Program-made: the position numbers and the translations under genes
In this document: positions 1-8,081 of the stretch, piece after piece
Layout of the letters: every line of letters begins with the position of its first letter
Numbering within the stretch: the first letter of the stretch is position 1
Notes under the pieces: generated by a model
Database searches by the model: none
The model's input: the letters and a program-made list of their open reading frames with translations, nothing else
Told to the model about the DNA's origin: nothing
Source of the DNA: Bdellovibrionales bacterium
Lineage (GTDB): Bacteria > Bdellovibrionota > UBA1018 > JADZFF01
Assembly (NCBI GenBank): GCA_020850015.1
Contig: JADZFF010000103.1
Location: 1 to 64,000 of the forward strand
Length of the DNA: 64,000 bases
Reading direction: 5' to 3'

Positions 1-535
1 AGGCGATCGCGAGCGCGTTCGTCGGGTCCGCCTGCGCCGCCGCCTGGTTTACCGTCACTGTCGGGCCCACGGTGTCGTAGGTCACCGAGTTGTCCGTGCT
101 CGTCGACGCCGCGCTCGTGTTGCCGGCGAGCGTTGCTGCGGCCGCCGCCGCAAGCGTGGGAACCAAGGTCCCCTCGGTTCCCAGGCCAGTGGCGCGAAGA
201 ACGAAGTCCCTCTGGTTGCCCATGTCGGTGATCACCCAGGTGACCCCACCCGCCGTTCCGGTCTGCACGATGTCCGTGACGTCGAAGCTCAGCGGATCGA
301 TCGTCTCGGCGAAGGAGATCTCCCAAGAAACGGGAAGGGCGGTGGCGGGATCAGCCTGCACGACGCTCTGCTCGATCGTGACCGAGAACCCGTTGACGGT
401 CTGGAGGGTCTGCCCCCCGGCCCCGCCCCCGGCGCCATTCCCGAAAGGATTGCTGAACTGCGCACTGCAGCCCTGCAACGCTCCCGCGGCGAATAAGAAC
501 AGGCCAATCCTCGAAAGGCCGATTCCGTCCGTCAT
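1..535 (-). CDS. Ig-like domain lipoprotein (3' end beyond window)
   Basis: This gene is absent from the ORF track because its stop lies outside the window. Reading the minus strand from the ATG at 535 gives an open frame to base 1 (178 codons). The start MTDGIGLSRIGLFLFAAGALQGCS is a lipoprotein signal peptide with lipobox LQGC. A Gly-rich linker follows, then two repeats of a bacterial Ig-like fold: the first is near residues 40-150 and a second begins at TVGPTVTVNQAAAQADPT, a sequence style common in tandem bacterial Ig-like repeats of surface proteins. It is probably a long outer-membrane-anchored surface or adhesion protein. Function beyond that is unknown. The plus-strand ORF 90-620 is its shadow. 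Confidence 0.8.
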   Translation of the reverse strand, partial: MTDGIGLSRIGLFLFAAGALQGCSAQFSNPFGNGAGGGAGGQTLQTVNGFSVTIEQSVVQADPATALPVSWEISFAETIDPLSFDVTDIVQTGTAGGVTWVITDMGNQRDFVLRATGLGTEGTLVPTLAAAAAATLAGNTSAASTSTDNSVTYDTVGPTVTVNQAAAQADPTNALAIA

Positions 536-612
536 CACAACAACCTACGTCCCTACGCACTGCCTTTTTCTCGGGGCTTTCGCGGACGAAGCCCCCTGGC
601 CATGCGCTCTAG

Positions 613-634
613 ATCTATAGTATACCATATAGAT
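613..634. promoter_or_regulatory. AT-rich inverted repeat upstream of the lipoprotein gene
   Basis: ATCTATA and TATAGAT form perfect 7-bp arms around an 8-nt spacer, in a very AT-rich patch of otherwise GC-rich sequence. It lies about 80 bp upstream of the minus-strand lipoprotein start and just after the acyltransferase stop. On the minus strand TGGTATACT looks like an extended -10 box. No good -35 is visible. Promoter plus operator for the lipoprotein gene is an inference. Confidence 0.3.
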
Positions 635-640
635 ACACTA

Positions 641-1582
641 TCAGGAGTGGTCGGGTACGGCGGGGATGTGTCGCGTGGGACCCTCCGGCGCCCGGAAGCG
701 GCCCTCACGCCGAAGGCCGGCCATGAGCCGATCCTTTTCCACGAACCGCTCCACCAGCCAGGAATCCAATGCCTCGGCCGAGACCGGCAGATCCGACAGC
801 GGCGTGCGGCGCGCGTAGACGTGAACCTCCCGCACGCGTCCCTGGAACATTTGCCAAAGCGTGGGAATCCCGCCCGGAAACCCCAGAGTCAGGTCGATCA
901 CGGCGTCGGCGTGACCACGCAGCCCTTCCACGGCGGCGACGAAACCCCGAGTCCGGGGCAGCAGGACTTCCTGGAGATCGGGCAACCCGGCTCTCCGTCC
1001 GAAACGGCGCGAACGCTCACGCTTCGACTCCGTGATCCGCGTCCCTTCGGGGAACGTCATCAGCCAGAGGGGCAGCTTCTCGTCCCGGAAAGCGGCGAAG
1101 GTGGCCCGCACGGTCTCGCGATCCTCCGTCCAGGCGCGCTTCACGAACAGGCAGCCCAGCATCTGCATTCCCCAACCGATCAGGGGAACGTACTTGAGTC
1201 CGTGCTTCACCACCCACTTCATGTCGCCCAGGCGCCCCTGGCTCGCGGCCAGGCAGAGGAGCGCGGGGATGTCGGACATCTGCTGGTGGTTGCACACCAC
1301 GATCGCGTTCTCCCCAGGCAAGAGCCCGTCACCGCTCACCACCAGGCGCATGCCGTTGATCCGCGTGAGCCACCACGCGCAGATCCCCCACCAGAAGCCG
1401 GCGCAGGCGCGATTGATTCCTCGGTAGGCGCGCCGTGAGACCGGAAGCATCAAGACGCCCACGAGCTGGACGCCGTTGACCGGCAGAAGGGCGACGAGGA
1501 TCACCGTCGAGGAAACCGCGCCCCGAAGAAACCAGACCAGGCGGGCACCCAGGCCGCTGGCGGGCGGAAGTCGATACAGCAT
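641..1582 (-). CDS. 1-acyl-sn-glycerol-3-phosphate acyltransferase family protein (LPLAT, YihG/AGPAT-like)
   Basis: This is a membrane lysophospholipid acyltransferase that would transfer an acyl chain to lysophosphatidic acid or a related lysolipid at the inner membrane. It carries the family block I as NHQQMSD (His-x4-Asp catalytic pair) and block III as FPEGTR, with hydrophobic N-terminal segments and the WGMQMLGC region typical of the YihG/AGPAT3-5 branch. The ORF track begins at a TTG at 1687. The ATG at 1582 is preferred because the extra 35 residues are Arg/Ser-rich and not family-like. The protein is then 313 aa. A second, shorter PlsC paralogue occurs at 54.9 kb, so this copy may act on a different lipid. 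Confidence 0.82.
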   Translation of the reverse strand: MLYRLPPASGLGARLVWFLRGAVSSTVILVALLPVNGVQLVGVLMLPVSRRAYRGINRACAGFWWGICAWWLTRINGMRLVVSGDGLLPGENAIVVCNHQQMSDIPALLCLAASQGRLGDMKWVVKHGLKYVPLIGWGMQMLGCLFVKRAWTEDRETVRATFAAFRDEKLPLWLMTFPEGTRITESKRERSRRFGRRAGLPDLQEVLLPRTRGFVAAVEGLRGHADAVIDLTLGFPGGIPTLWQMFQGRVREVHVYARRTPLSDLPVSAEALDSWLVERFVEKDRLMAGLRREGRFRAPEGPTRHIPAVPDHS

Positions 1583-1702
1583 GACCCAAGGACTTATCAG
1601 GGGCCTGGGGCTCGCGCCAGCCCGCGGGAGCACCGTGCGGCTCGACGACCGCCTTCCGAAACGTGGTCGCGCTTTGACGCACTCCAAGGTACAGTAGGAG
1701 CC

Positions 1703-1891
1703 ATGTTCGGCTTGAGCTTAGGGCATGTCCTGATCCTGCTGGTCGTGGTGCTCCTGTTTGGCGCGAAGCGCCTGCCGGAGCTCGGCAGCGCCCTGGGCAA
1801 GGGCCTTCGGGCCTTCCGCAAGGGCATCGAAGGCCCCCTCGACGACGAGGGAACCAAGAAGGTCGAAGGCGACAAGGACCGGAAGGACTGA
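1703..1891 (+). CDS. tatA: Twin-arginine translocase subunit TatA/TatE
   Basis: This is a pore-forming subunit of the Tat system, which exports folded proteins across the inner membrane. The 62-aa protein has the family layout: a short periplasmic N-terminus, one membrane helix (LGHVLILLVVVLLFGAKRLPELG), the FGAKRLPELG hinge, an amphipathic helix (SALGKGLRAFRKGIEG) and a charged tail. AGGAG lies just upstream of the ATG. It is short but within TatA range. TatB and TatC are not nearby. It is divergent from the acyltransferase gene, with a 120-bp shared upstream region. Confidence 0.93.
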   Translation: MFGLSLGHVLILLVVVLLFGAKRLPELGSALGKGLRAFRKGIEGPLDDEGTKKVEGDKDRKD

Positions 1892-2028
1892 CAGCAGCGC
1901 CTGCTCAGGCGGCGCTGCGGTTCTTTTTCTCCGCGGCCGGCTCGGGCACATGAACCTGGATCAACGCGGACGGCTCAGCCTGCCAGATTCGCATCCCGGC
2001 GCAGCGGCCCCGTCACTCACGTCGCACC

Positions 2029-2586
2029 TCAGAAACTCACCCCCACCACCAGCTGCGCCGCGGGAAGCCAGCCGCGCACCTCATCCACGTCCACTTCGCC
2101 GGTCAGGGGCCCATCGGTCACCCTCACGGTGGACGGCAGCTCCAGGTAGGCCAGCACCAGGGCCGGCCGAAGCCGCACCGGGCCCCAGGCAAACTGGTAT
2201 CCAGCCGAAACGAGCCCCCCCCAGGCCGTGAGCTCGCCAACGAGCGGGTCCTCGCCCGGCGGGCGGTCCTCGAACGCGGCCGGCAGCCGGAAGGCCCAGG
2301 CCGAAGCCACCCAGCCCGAACCCAGGGCCGAGCCCGTGAAGTGATGGTCCACATGCACGCCGATCCCGGTCCCGGAGATCGCCACGGTATCGAAGCTCAG
2401 GTCCATGCGCACGAGCTCCAGCCCCGCAGCCCACCGCTCGTGAAACGAGGCCGTGGCGCCCGCGAAAAAGAGCCCACTGACGAGCCCCACACCATCCGCC
2501 CAAATCCCAACGCGGGGCGGCTCAGCTCGCGAGGCATTCGCCCAGAAGAGAGCGCTCGACAGTGCAAAAAGAACTTTAATTCTCAC
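2029..2586 (-). CDS. Exported beta-barrel-like protein, function unknown
   Basis: The 185-aa product begins with a signal peptide (MRIKVLFALSSALFWANASRA) and continues as alternating hydrophobic/polar strands rich in Gly, Ala and aromatic residues, ending in an aromatic residue (VVGVSF) as outer-membrane barrels do. I recognise no specific family. An 8-stranded outer-membrane barrel is the likeliest fold. The start is GTG in an AT-rich patch with no evident Shine-Dalgarno. It has the same style as the protein at 50.06-50.64 kb but I do not see clear sequence similarity between them. Confidence 0.6.
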   Translation of the reverse strand: MRIKVLFALSSALFWANASRAEPPRVGIWADGVGLVSGLFFAGATASFHERWAAGLELVRMDLSFDTVAISGTGIGVHVDHHFTGSALGSGWVASAWAFRLPAAFEDRPPGEDPLVGELTAWGGLVSAGYQFAWGPVRLRPALVLAYLELPSTVRVTDGPLTGEVDVDEVRGWLPAAQLVVGVSF

Positions 2587-2695
2587 AATTTAGCCGTGAA
2601 TTGCCGCTTGGATCGATGGGTTGACCGTTTTACTCGAATGGAATACGACCCGGGGGCAACTTCTCACGAAGCATTGGAAACGAAAAGGGGGCTCC

Positions 2696-4633
2696 ATGTC
2701 CGGCATCCGTCCGTTTGCGACCATCGCGGCAACGCTATGCGTCGTTATCTTTTCGGCCTCTGCCTTCGCGCTCGGAACCGTACGCCCGGAAGACGACGCC
2801 TTCCATGAATCCCTGGCCGCGAACATCCTCGAACCGCAGCAACCCGCCATCGCGATCGACATCGAGGGACTGGTGGAGCTGGTGGGTACCTCGGACGCCG
2901 CCCGCGATTACATCGAGCAGCTCCTCGCGCAGCTTCCCGCCGGATACCAGCTTTTCGCGCTCGACTCCTCCGAGAGAGCCGTCGCCGGCAGGCGTCCGCA
3001 GGCCGCGATCCGTAGGATGGCGGCCCTCCTCTCCCGCTACCGAATCCGGTACCTCCGAAACGACTTCGAGTTCTCGCCCTTCAACTCACACGAGCGGCGC
3101 TACAGCGAGGTGCAGCTCGAGAAGATCAAACGCATCAAGTTCGTCGAAAGCCTTCCCGTTGTGGGCGTGCTGGGGCGCCCCGTGCTCTCGGCTCCCCTCT
3201 ACGCGAATGCTGGAGTGAAGTGGATTCCGTTCAGCCGGCCGATCGTGGGTGAGCTTCCCGAGCTGGAGCGCAATCATCTGGCCTTCATCAACGGGCTGCT
3301 GAACCCCGACCGCGAACAGTGGCTCTGGGACGGGCTCAGCGCCTCGCGCGGCTCCTCCGGCAACTCCATCGAGTTCATCAGCTCGAACCCCGCCGCCGCG
3401 ACGGCTCTGCTCGATCTGGTGGAGAAGGCCGAAACCTTCATCCACGTCAGCAACTACGCGCTCGAGGACGACCCCTTCGGCCGCAGGCTCGAGGAGGCGC
3501 TTATCCGCCGCGCTCGCGCCGGCGTGAAGGTGCGCATGATCATCGACCGCGTCAGCATGGGCCCCTTTGGCTCCGACTACGGAATGGTGTGGCTCACCCG
3601 CCGCATGGTCCGCTCGCTGCGCGAGGGCGGCGTGGAGCTGCGTTTCCATGAGCTCATGCAAGACGGCGCGGGCGCGATGCCCGACCGCGGCCCCCTGACC
3701 CGCAGGCACCGCAAGTGGGTGATCGCCGACCGCGCCTCGGGCGGAACCCGCGAGATCGTGGCAATGGGAGGAAGCCGCGTGCTCGCGAGCTTCTCGTACG
3801 AGGATACGATCCCGCCCGTGACCACCAAGCTCCAGCGCCTGCTCGGCATCGGCTGGGGCCCGCACTGGGAGCTTAGTTTCCTCGCGCACGGGCCCGTCGT
3901 GGAGCGCATCCAGAGGCGTTTCGTGGAGGACTTCAAGTCCTACGGCGGGATTTTCACGCCCCAGGAAACCGCGGATCTCCTGGCGCCGCAAAGCCGCCAG
4001 GCCTCGAACACCACCCTGCGCTACGTACCGCACGAAACCTATCTGGATCAGAACTGCATCCAGGTGCTCCTCCGCCTGATGGAAGACCCGAACTCCGACA
4101 AGATCACGTTCGTGAACTCCTTCGTGCCCCCGGAGAGCTTCCTCCGCGCCATCGAGTCCGCCCGCGCGCGGGGCAAAAAGATCGAATGGATCATGGGCGG
4201 CGTGCACTTCGAGTTCAAGAAGCGGGTGAAACTCGTATCTCGGATGTTCCGCGCGGGGGTGGAGCTGCGCCTCATTCCGGTGCAGCTCCAGGTCAAACTC
4301 TACGGGAACGATCGGGTCTGGGCCTTCGGCACGCACAACCTCAAGAACCTCTCCCAGCGGGACACCGAGGACCTGATCGTCATGGAACGCGGCCAGGAGC
4401 AAGGGGCCGCGTTGGATGCCTACGTCGAGTCGCTCCGTCGGCGCTCGCACTTCGTGAACGACTACCTGAAGCCCGGCGCATCGAGCTCGGACGTGGAGGA
4501 GTTCGCGGAGGCGGCTCTGACCCCGAGCCCCGCGCCCGGACCTCAGGGAACCGCGGCTCAGGCGCAGAGCACCCTGGCCCAGTCCCTTTCAGCCGCCTGG
4601 AGTTTCCTCGTCACGCTTCCTTTTCACCATTGA
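2696..4633 (+). CDS. Exported phospholipase D-like protein with one intact and one degenerate HKD motif
   Basis: A PLD-superfamily enzyme acting on phosphodiester bonds, presumably outside the cytoplasm. The start is the ATG at 2696, preceded by AAAAGGGGG, which gives a signal peptide (MSGIRPFATIAATLCVVIFSASAFA). The N-terminal ~230 residues match no family I recognise. The first PLD half spans about residues 250-410 and has H338-R-K340...D345 followed by GGS. The second half spans about 450-600 and reads Q532-V-K534...D539 with GTHN, so the usual catalytic His is Gln. The closest known relatives in layout are bacterial cardiolipin synthase/PLD proteins, but the N-terminal part differs. Its 3' end overlaps recX by 45 bp on the opposite strand. 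Confidence 0.8.
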   Translation: MSGIRPFATIAATLCVVIFSASAFALGTVRPEDDAFHESLAANILEPQQPAIAIDIEGLVELVGTSDAARDYIEQLLAQLPAGYQLFALDSSERAVAGRRPQAAIRRMAALLSRYRIRYLRNDFEFSPFNSHERRYSEVQLEKIKRIKFVESLPVVGVLGRPVLSAPLYANAGVKWIPFSRPIVGELPELERNHLAFINGLLNPDREQWLWDGLSASRGSSGNSIEFISSNPAAATALLDLVEKAETFIHVSNYALEDDPFGRRLEEALIRRARAGVKVRMIIDRVSMGPFGSDYGMVWLTRRMVRSLREGGVELRFHELMQDGAGAMPDRGPLTRRHRKWVIADRASGGTREIVAMGGSRVLASFSYEDTIPPVTTKLQRLLGIGWGPHWELSFLAHGPVVERIQRRFVEDFKSYGGIFTPQETADLLAPQSRQASNTTLRYVPHETYLDQNCIQVLLRLMEDPNSDKITFVNSFVPPESFLRAIESARARGKKIEWIMGGVHFEFKKRVKLVSRMFRAGVELRLIPVQLQVKLYGNDRVWAFGTHNLKNLSQRDTEDLIVMERGQEQGAALDAYVESLRRRSHFVNDYLKPGASSSDVEEFAEAALTPSPAPGPQGTAAQAQSTLAQSLSAAWSFLVTLPFHH

Positions 4634-5083
4634 GGAGCGCCGGCCCAGTTCATTGAAGGTCTTGCCCGGCTCGTGTCCGTGCCGCGCGGCCGCGCCGAGA
4701 AGCCGCCGGCGCGCCCGCTCCGATTCGCGCTCGCCTCCCCAGGTCCGCGCCCGGCGCTCGAGCAGCTTCCTGAGCTCGGCCCCCTCGTCCGTGCCCAACT
4801 CCTCGTAGGCGCGCTCGATTTCGCCATCGGGCAGGGTCAGCCCCTCGCGCCGCGCAAGCAGGGCGATCGCCCTGGGGGAGTATCCCTTTCGAATCCAGCC
4901 GCGGATCCGTGCGGAAATGTAGAGGTCCTCCCTCAGCCAACCCTCGGAGGCCAGCTCTTCGGCGATTCGAAGGGCTTCGGCGCGCTCGCAGCCCCGCTTC
5001 TCCAGACCGGCCACGAGCTTCGCGCGGGAGAGATCCCGGCGCCCGAGCAGCCGAAGGGCCGTATTCTTGAAGTTCCGAGCCAT
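4589..5083 (-). CDS. recX: Regulatory protein RecX family
   Basis: RecX proteins bind RecA filaments and inhibit recombinase activity. The product shows the tandem three-helix repeats of the family: ALRLLGRRDLSRAKLVAGLEKRG, AEELASEGWLREDLYISARIRGWIRKGYSPRAIALL and a third degenerate repeat, about 164 aa from the ATG at 5083 (MARNFKNTALRLL). The longer ORF to 5131 adds an unlikely Pro/Arg leader. recA is not adjacent in this window. It is convergent with and overlaps the phospholipase D-like gene. The C-terminus is Arg-rich. Confidence 0.83.
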   Translation of the reverse strand: MARNFKNTALRLLGRRDLSRAKLVAGLEKRGCERAEALRIAEELASEGWLREDLYISARIRGWIRKGYSPRAIALLARREGLTLPDGEIERAYEELGTDEGAELRKLLERRARTWGGERESERARRRLLGAAARHGHEPGKTFNELGRRSSMVKRKRDEETPGG

Positions 5084-5410
5084 CCCTCTGCTTATAGCTG
5101 ATCCTCGCCGACCGCGCGGGCTCAGAGGCAATTCCCGACCAGGCGAATCCGCTTCAAGTTCCCCGAGCTCGCGAGATCGGGCGCGTTCTCACACCAAGGC
5201 GCGTTTCGGCCCCGAGCGCCCTGCGCGGTTGACTCCCCCAGGCGATGGGTTACAAAGAGCGCGTCCGCGCCAAAAACCCCTGAGACTCCCGGGTCTTTCG
5301 CTGTTTTTTGAGCGGGCGGAATCTCCGATCGAACCCCTCCCGGGCTTCCGGCCCGAGTCTTGCGTTCGGACGGCGAGTCCATAAAACCAACATCCAAGGG
5401 GGAATTACCC
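5084..5410. other. Intergenic region between recX and oppA
   Basis: This 327-bp gap lies between divergent recX and oppA. It holds the putative oppA promoter (listed separately), a T-run GCTGTTTTTTGAG about 110 bp before oppA, and the oppA ribosome binding site AAGGGGG. Overlapping ORFs in the track here do not look like protein families. No RNA gene is recognised. Confidence 0.5.
5229..5256 (+). promoter_or_regulatory. Putative sigma-70-type promoter for oppABCDF
   Basis: TTGACT (5/6 to the -35 consensus) is followed after 16 bp by TACAAA (4/6 to the -10 consensus), about 155 bp upstream of the oppA start codon. It is the best promoter match in this gap. The rest of the 5' leader carries no recognised riboswitch. 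Inferred from consensus only. Confidence 0.4.
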
Positions 5411-7069
5411 GTGTCTGTGCTTTCCGCTCCTCGCGCCTCGATCGCGGGCCTCGTGCTGACCACTTTGCTCTTCGCAGCCTGCTCGGGCGACAAGAACACG
5501 CCCGTCTCCGAAGGCACCAAGAACCAGATTCTTCACATCGGAAACGGCACCGAGCCGGCCGACCTCGATCCCCATGTCGTCACCGGCGTCCCGGAGCACA
5601 AGCTCATCATGGCTTTCTTCGAAGGCCTCGTAATGCCGCACCCGAAGACGCTCGCCCCCGAGCCGGGCATGGCCGAGAGCTGGTCCGTCTCGCGCGATCA
5701 GAAGACCTACACCTTCAAGATCCGCAAGAACGGCAAGTGGTCCAACGGCGACTCCTACAACGCCAACGACGTTCTCTATTCCTGGAAACGCTGCCTTTCG
5801 CCGGCGCTCGGCTCCGAGTACGCCTACATGCTCTTCAGCGTGAAGAACGCCGAGCAGTACAACAAAGGCGAGCTCAAGGACTTCGCCGAGGTGGGCGTGA
5901 AGGCCCTGGACGACTACACGCTCCAGGTCACCCTCGCCAACCCGACGCCCTACTTCCTCTCCCTCCTGTCGCACTACTCCACCTGGCCCGTGCACAAGGC
6001 CACGATCGAGAAGTTCGGCAAGGTCGACGAGCGCGGCACGCCCTGGACGCGCGCCGGCAACTTGGTCGGCAACGGCCCGTTCATCCTCAAGAAGTGGGAG
6101 ATGAACAAGATCATCGTCGCCGAGCGCAACCCGAACTACTGGGACGCCGAGAAGGTGCGCCTGAAAGAGATCCACTTCTACCCCGTGGACAACCTGGCCA
6201 CCGAGGAGCGCATGTTCCGCTCGGGCCAGATCCACATCACGAGCACGGTGCCGCCGGATAAGATCGAGGTCTACGCCAAGGAAAACCCCGAGCTGATCCG
6301 CATCAACCCCTACCTGGGCACCTACTACTACCGGATCAACGTCACGAAAAAGCCCTTCGACGACGCCCGCGTCCGCCGCGCCTTCGCCATGTCCGTGGAC
6401 CGCAAGACGCTCGTGGAGAAGGTTTCCAAGGGCGGCGAGTTGCCCTCCTTCTCCTTCGTGCCGGCCGACACCGCCGGTTACACGCCCCAGCACTCGATCC
6501 CCTACGACATCGAAGGCGCGAAGAAGCTCCTCGCTGACGCGGGGTTCCCGGAAGGCAAAGGGCTGCCGAAGGCCGAGCTCCTCTACAACACCTCTGAAGG
6601 CCACCAGAAGATCGCCCAGGCCCTTCAGCAGATGTGGAAGGTGAACCTCGGCGTGGAAGTGGCTCTCGTGAACCAAGACTGGAAAGTCTACCTCGCGAGC
6701 CAAAAGGCCATGGACTACTTCATGGCCCGCGCCGGCTGGATCGGCGACTACGCCGATCCCACGACCTTTATGGACATGTTCGTCACCGGCGGCGGCAACA
6801 ACCAGACCGGCTGGTCGAACAAGGAGTACGATCGCCTGATCCGCCAGGCGGCCGAGACCGGCTCGCAGGAAGCCCGCTACGCGATCTTCCAGAAAGCCGA
6901 GAAGATCCTGCTCGAGGAAGCTCCCATCATCCCGCTCTACACCTACACGAACAAGGCGCTCATCTCGCCCGACGTGAAGGGCTGGGAAAAGAACATCCTC
7001 GACAACCACCCCTACAAGTACGTGCACCTCTCGTCGGAAGGCGAGGCGGGCACGCTCAGCAAGAAGTGA
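5411..7069 (+). CDS. oppA: Oligopeptide ABC transporter substrate-binding lipoprotein
   Basis: This is the extracytoplasmic peptide-binding component of the Opp importer. The GTG at 5411 is chosen as start: it follows AAGGGGG at good spacing and directly begins a lipoprotein signal (MSVLSAPRASIAGLVLTTLLFAAC, lipobox LFAAC). The mature part is a family-5 solute-binding protein with PADLDPHVVTG, PEPGMAESW, NGDSYNANDVLYSWKR and a C-terminal IIPLYTYTNKAL, about 552 aa in total, which is normal for OppA. It is first in the oppABCDF operon. A GC-rich hairpin after its stop may keep its mRNA more abundant than the membrane genes, as binding proteins are needed in excess. Confidence 0.92.
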   Translation: MSVLSAPRASIAGLVLTTLLFAACSGDKNTPVSEGTKNQILHIGNGTEPADLDPHVVTGVPEHKLIMAFFEGLVMPHPKTLAPEPGMAESWSVSRDQKTYTFKIRKNGKWSNGDSYNANDVLYSWKRCLSPALGSEYAYMLFSVKNAEQYNKGELKDFAEVGVKALDDYTLQVTLANPTPYFLSLLSHYSTWPVHKATIEKFGKVDERGTPWTRAGNLVGNGPFILKKWEMNKIIVAERNPNYWDAEKVRLKEIHFYPVDNLATEERMFRSGQIHITSTVPPDKIEVYAKENPELIRINPYLGTYYYRINVTKKPFDDARVRRAFAMSVDRKTLVEKVSKGGELPSFSFVPADTAGYTPQHSIPYDIEGAKKLLADAGFPEGKGLPKAELLYNTSEGHQKIAQALQQMWKVNLGVEVALVNQDWKVYLASQKAMDYFMARAGWIGDYADPTTFMDMFVTGGGNNQTGWSNKEYDRLIRQAAETGSQEARYAIFQKAEKILLEEAPIIPLYTYTNKALISPDVKGWEKNILDNHPYKYVHLSSEGEAGTLSKK

Positions 7070-7078
7070 CGTGAGCCG

Positions 7079-7110
7079 GGCCCGGGCCGCCTCCGAGGCG
7101 CGCCCGGGCC
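7079..7110 (+). promoter_or_regulatory. Intercistronic GC-rich hairpin between oppA and oppB
   Basis: GGCCCGGGC and GCCCGGGCC form perfect 9-bp arms, with an inner CGCC/GGCG extension, and no U-tract follows. It lies 10 nt after the oppA stop. Such hairpins commonly protect upstream mRNA from 3' exonucleases. That role here is inferred. Confidence 0.5.
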
Positions 7111-7144
7111 GGTCCGTCCGAAGGCGTAGATCGGATCCAGGACG

Positions 7145-8080
7145 ATGTTGAAGTTCATCATCAAGCGTTTCGCGGCCGCGATCCCCGTGCTGCTCGTCGT
7201 GACCACGCTCACGTTTTTTCTCGTCCGCATCGCGCCGGGCGGCCCCTTCGACACCGAGAAGGCCGTGTCCGCCGAGGTGATGCAGGCCCTGAAGCGCCGC
7301 TACAACCTCGACCAGCCCGTCTACGTCCAGTACTTCGACTACATGAAGAACGCGATCCAGGGCGACCTGGGCCCCTCTTTCAAGTATCCCGGCCGCACCG
7401 TCACCGAGATGGTGAAGACAGGCTTGCCTGTGACCTTCGAGCTCGGCGTTTACGCCATGATCTGGGCCCTGCTCATCGGCGTCACCGCGGGCGTGGTGGC
7501 CTCGCTCCGGCCGAACACCGCGCAGGACTACGTGCCCATGACGATGTCGATGATCGGCATCTGCCTGCCGTCCGTGCTTCTGGGGCCGCTCTTAGTGCTC
7601 GTATTCGGCCTTTGGTTCGAATGGCTGCCCGTGTCCGGATGGGACTCCTGGCAGCACAAGATCCTGCCCTCGCTCACGCTGGGCTCCGGCTACGCGGCCT
7701 ACATCGCGCGCCTGAGCCGCGGCGGCATGCTGGAGATCCTTTCGCAGGACTTCATCCGCACCGCGCGCGCGAAAGGGCTCTCGAACACGGCGGTGGTCTT
7801 CAAGCACGCCATGCGCGGAGGCCTGGGCCCCGTGATCAGCTTCATCGGACCAGCCATCGCGGGCCTGCTCTCGGGCTCCTTCGTCACCGAAACCGTGTTC
7901 CAGATCCAGGGCATCGGCCGTTTCTACGTGCAGGCCGCCTTCAACCGCGACTACACGATGATCCTCGGAACCACGGTGCTCTTTTCGGTGATGATCGTGT
8001 TCTTCAACCTGCTCTCGGACATCATGGCGGTATGGGCCAACCCCCGCCTGAAGTTCGAAACCTCGAAGGGAGCGCGCTGA
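7145..8080 (+). CDS. oppB: Oligopeptide ABC transporter permease OppB
   Basis: First inner-membrane permease of the Opp peptide importer. The 311-aa protein starts with the family-typical MLKFIIKRFAAAIPVLLVVTTLTFFLVRIAPGGPFD, has about six membrane helices, and carries the EAA-loop-like segment RTARAKGLSNTAVVFKHAMR that contacts the ATPases. The length matches OppB/DppB. It is followed one base later by oppC, so the two are probably translationally coupled. Confidence 0.95.
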   Translation: MLKFIIKRFAAAIPVLLVVTTLTFFLVRIAPGGPFDTEKAVSAEVMQALKRRYNLDQPVYVQYFDYMKNAIQGDLGPSFKYPGRTVTEMVKTGLPVTFELGVYAMIWALLIGVTAGVVASLRPNTAQDYVPMTMSMIGICLPSVLLGPLLVLVFGLWFEWLPVSGWDSWQHKILPSLTLGSGYAAYIARLSRGGMLEILSQDFIRTARAKGLSNTAVVFKHAMRGGLGPVISFIGPAIAGLLSGSFVTETVFQIQGIGRFYVQAAFNRDYTMILGTTVLFSVMIVFFNLLSDIMAVWANPRLKFETSKGAR

Positions 8081-8081
8081 G

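Noticed and set aside
573-596. GGGGCTTTCG/CGAAGCCCC hairpin as a terminator
   Set aside because: No T-run follows the stem on either strand; the TTTTTC lies before it on the plus strand. A simple hairpin is all that can be said.
90-620. 176-aa plus-strand ORF at the left edge
   Set aside because: The minus strand of the same bases encodes a lipoprotein signal and Ig-like repeats; the plus ORF is low-complexity shadow.
5405-7027. 540-aa minus-strand ORF
   Set aside because: Antisense to oppA; Val/Leu/His-rich shadow frame.
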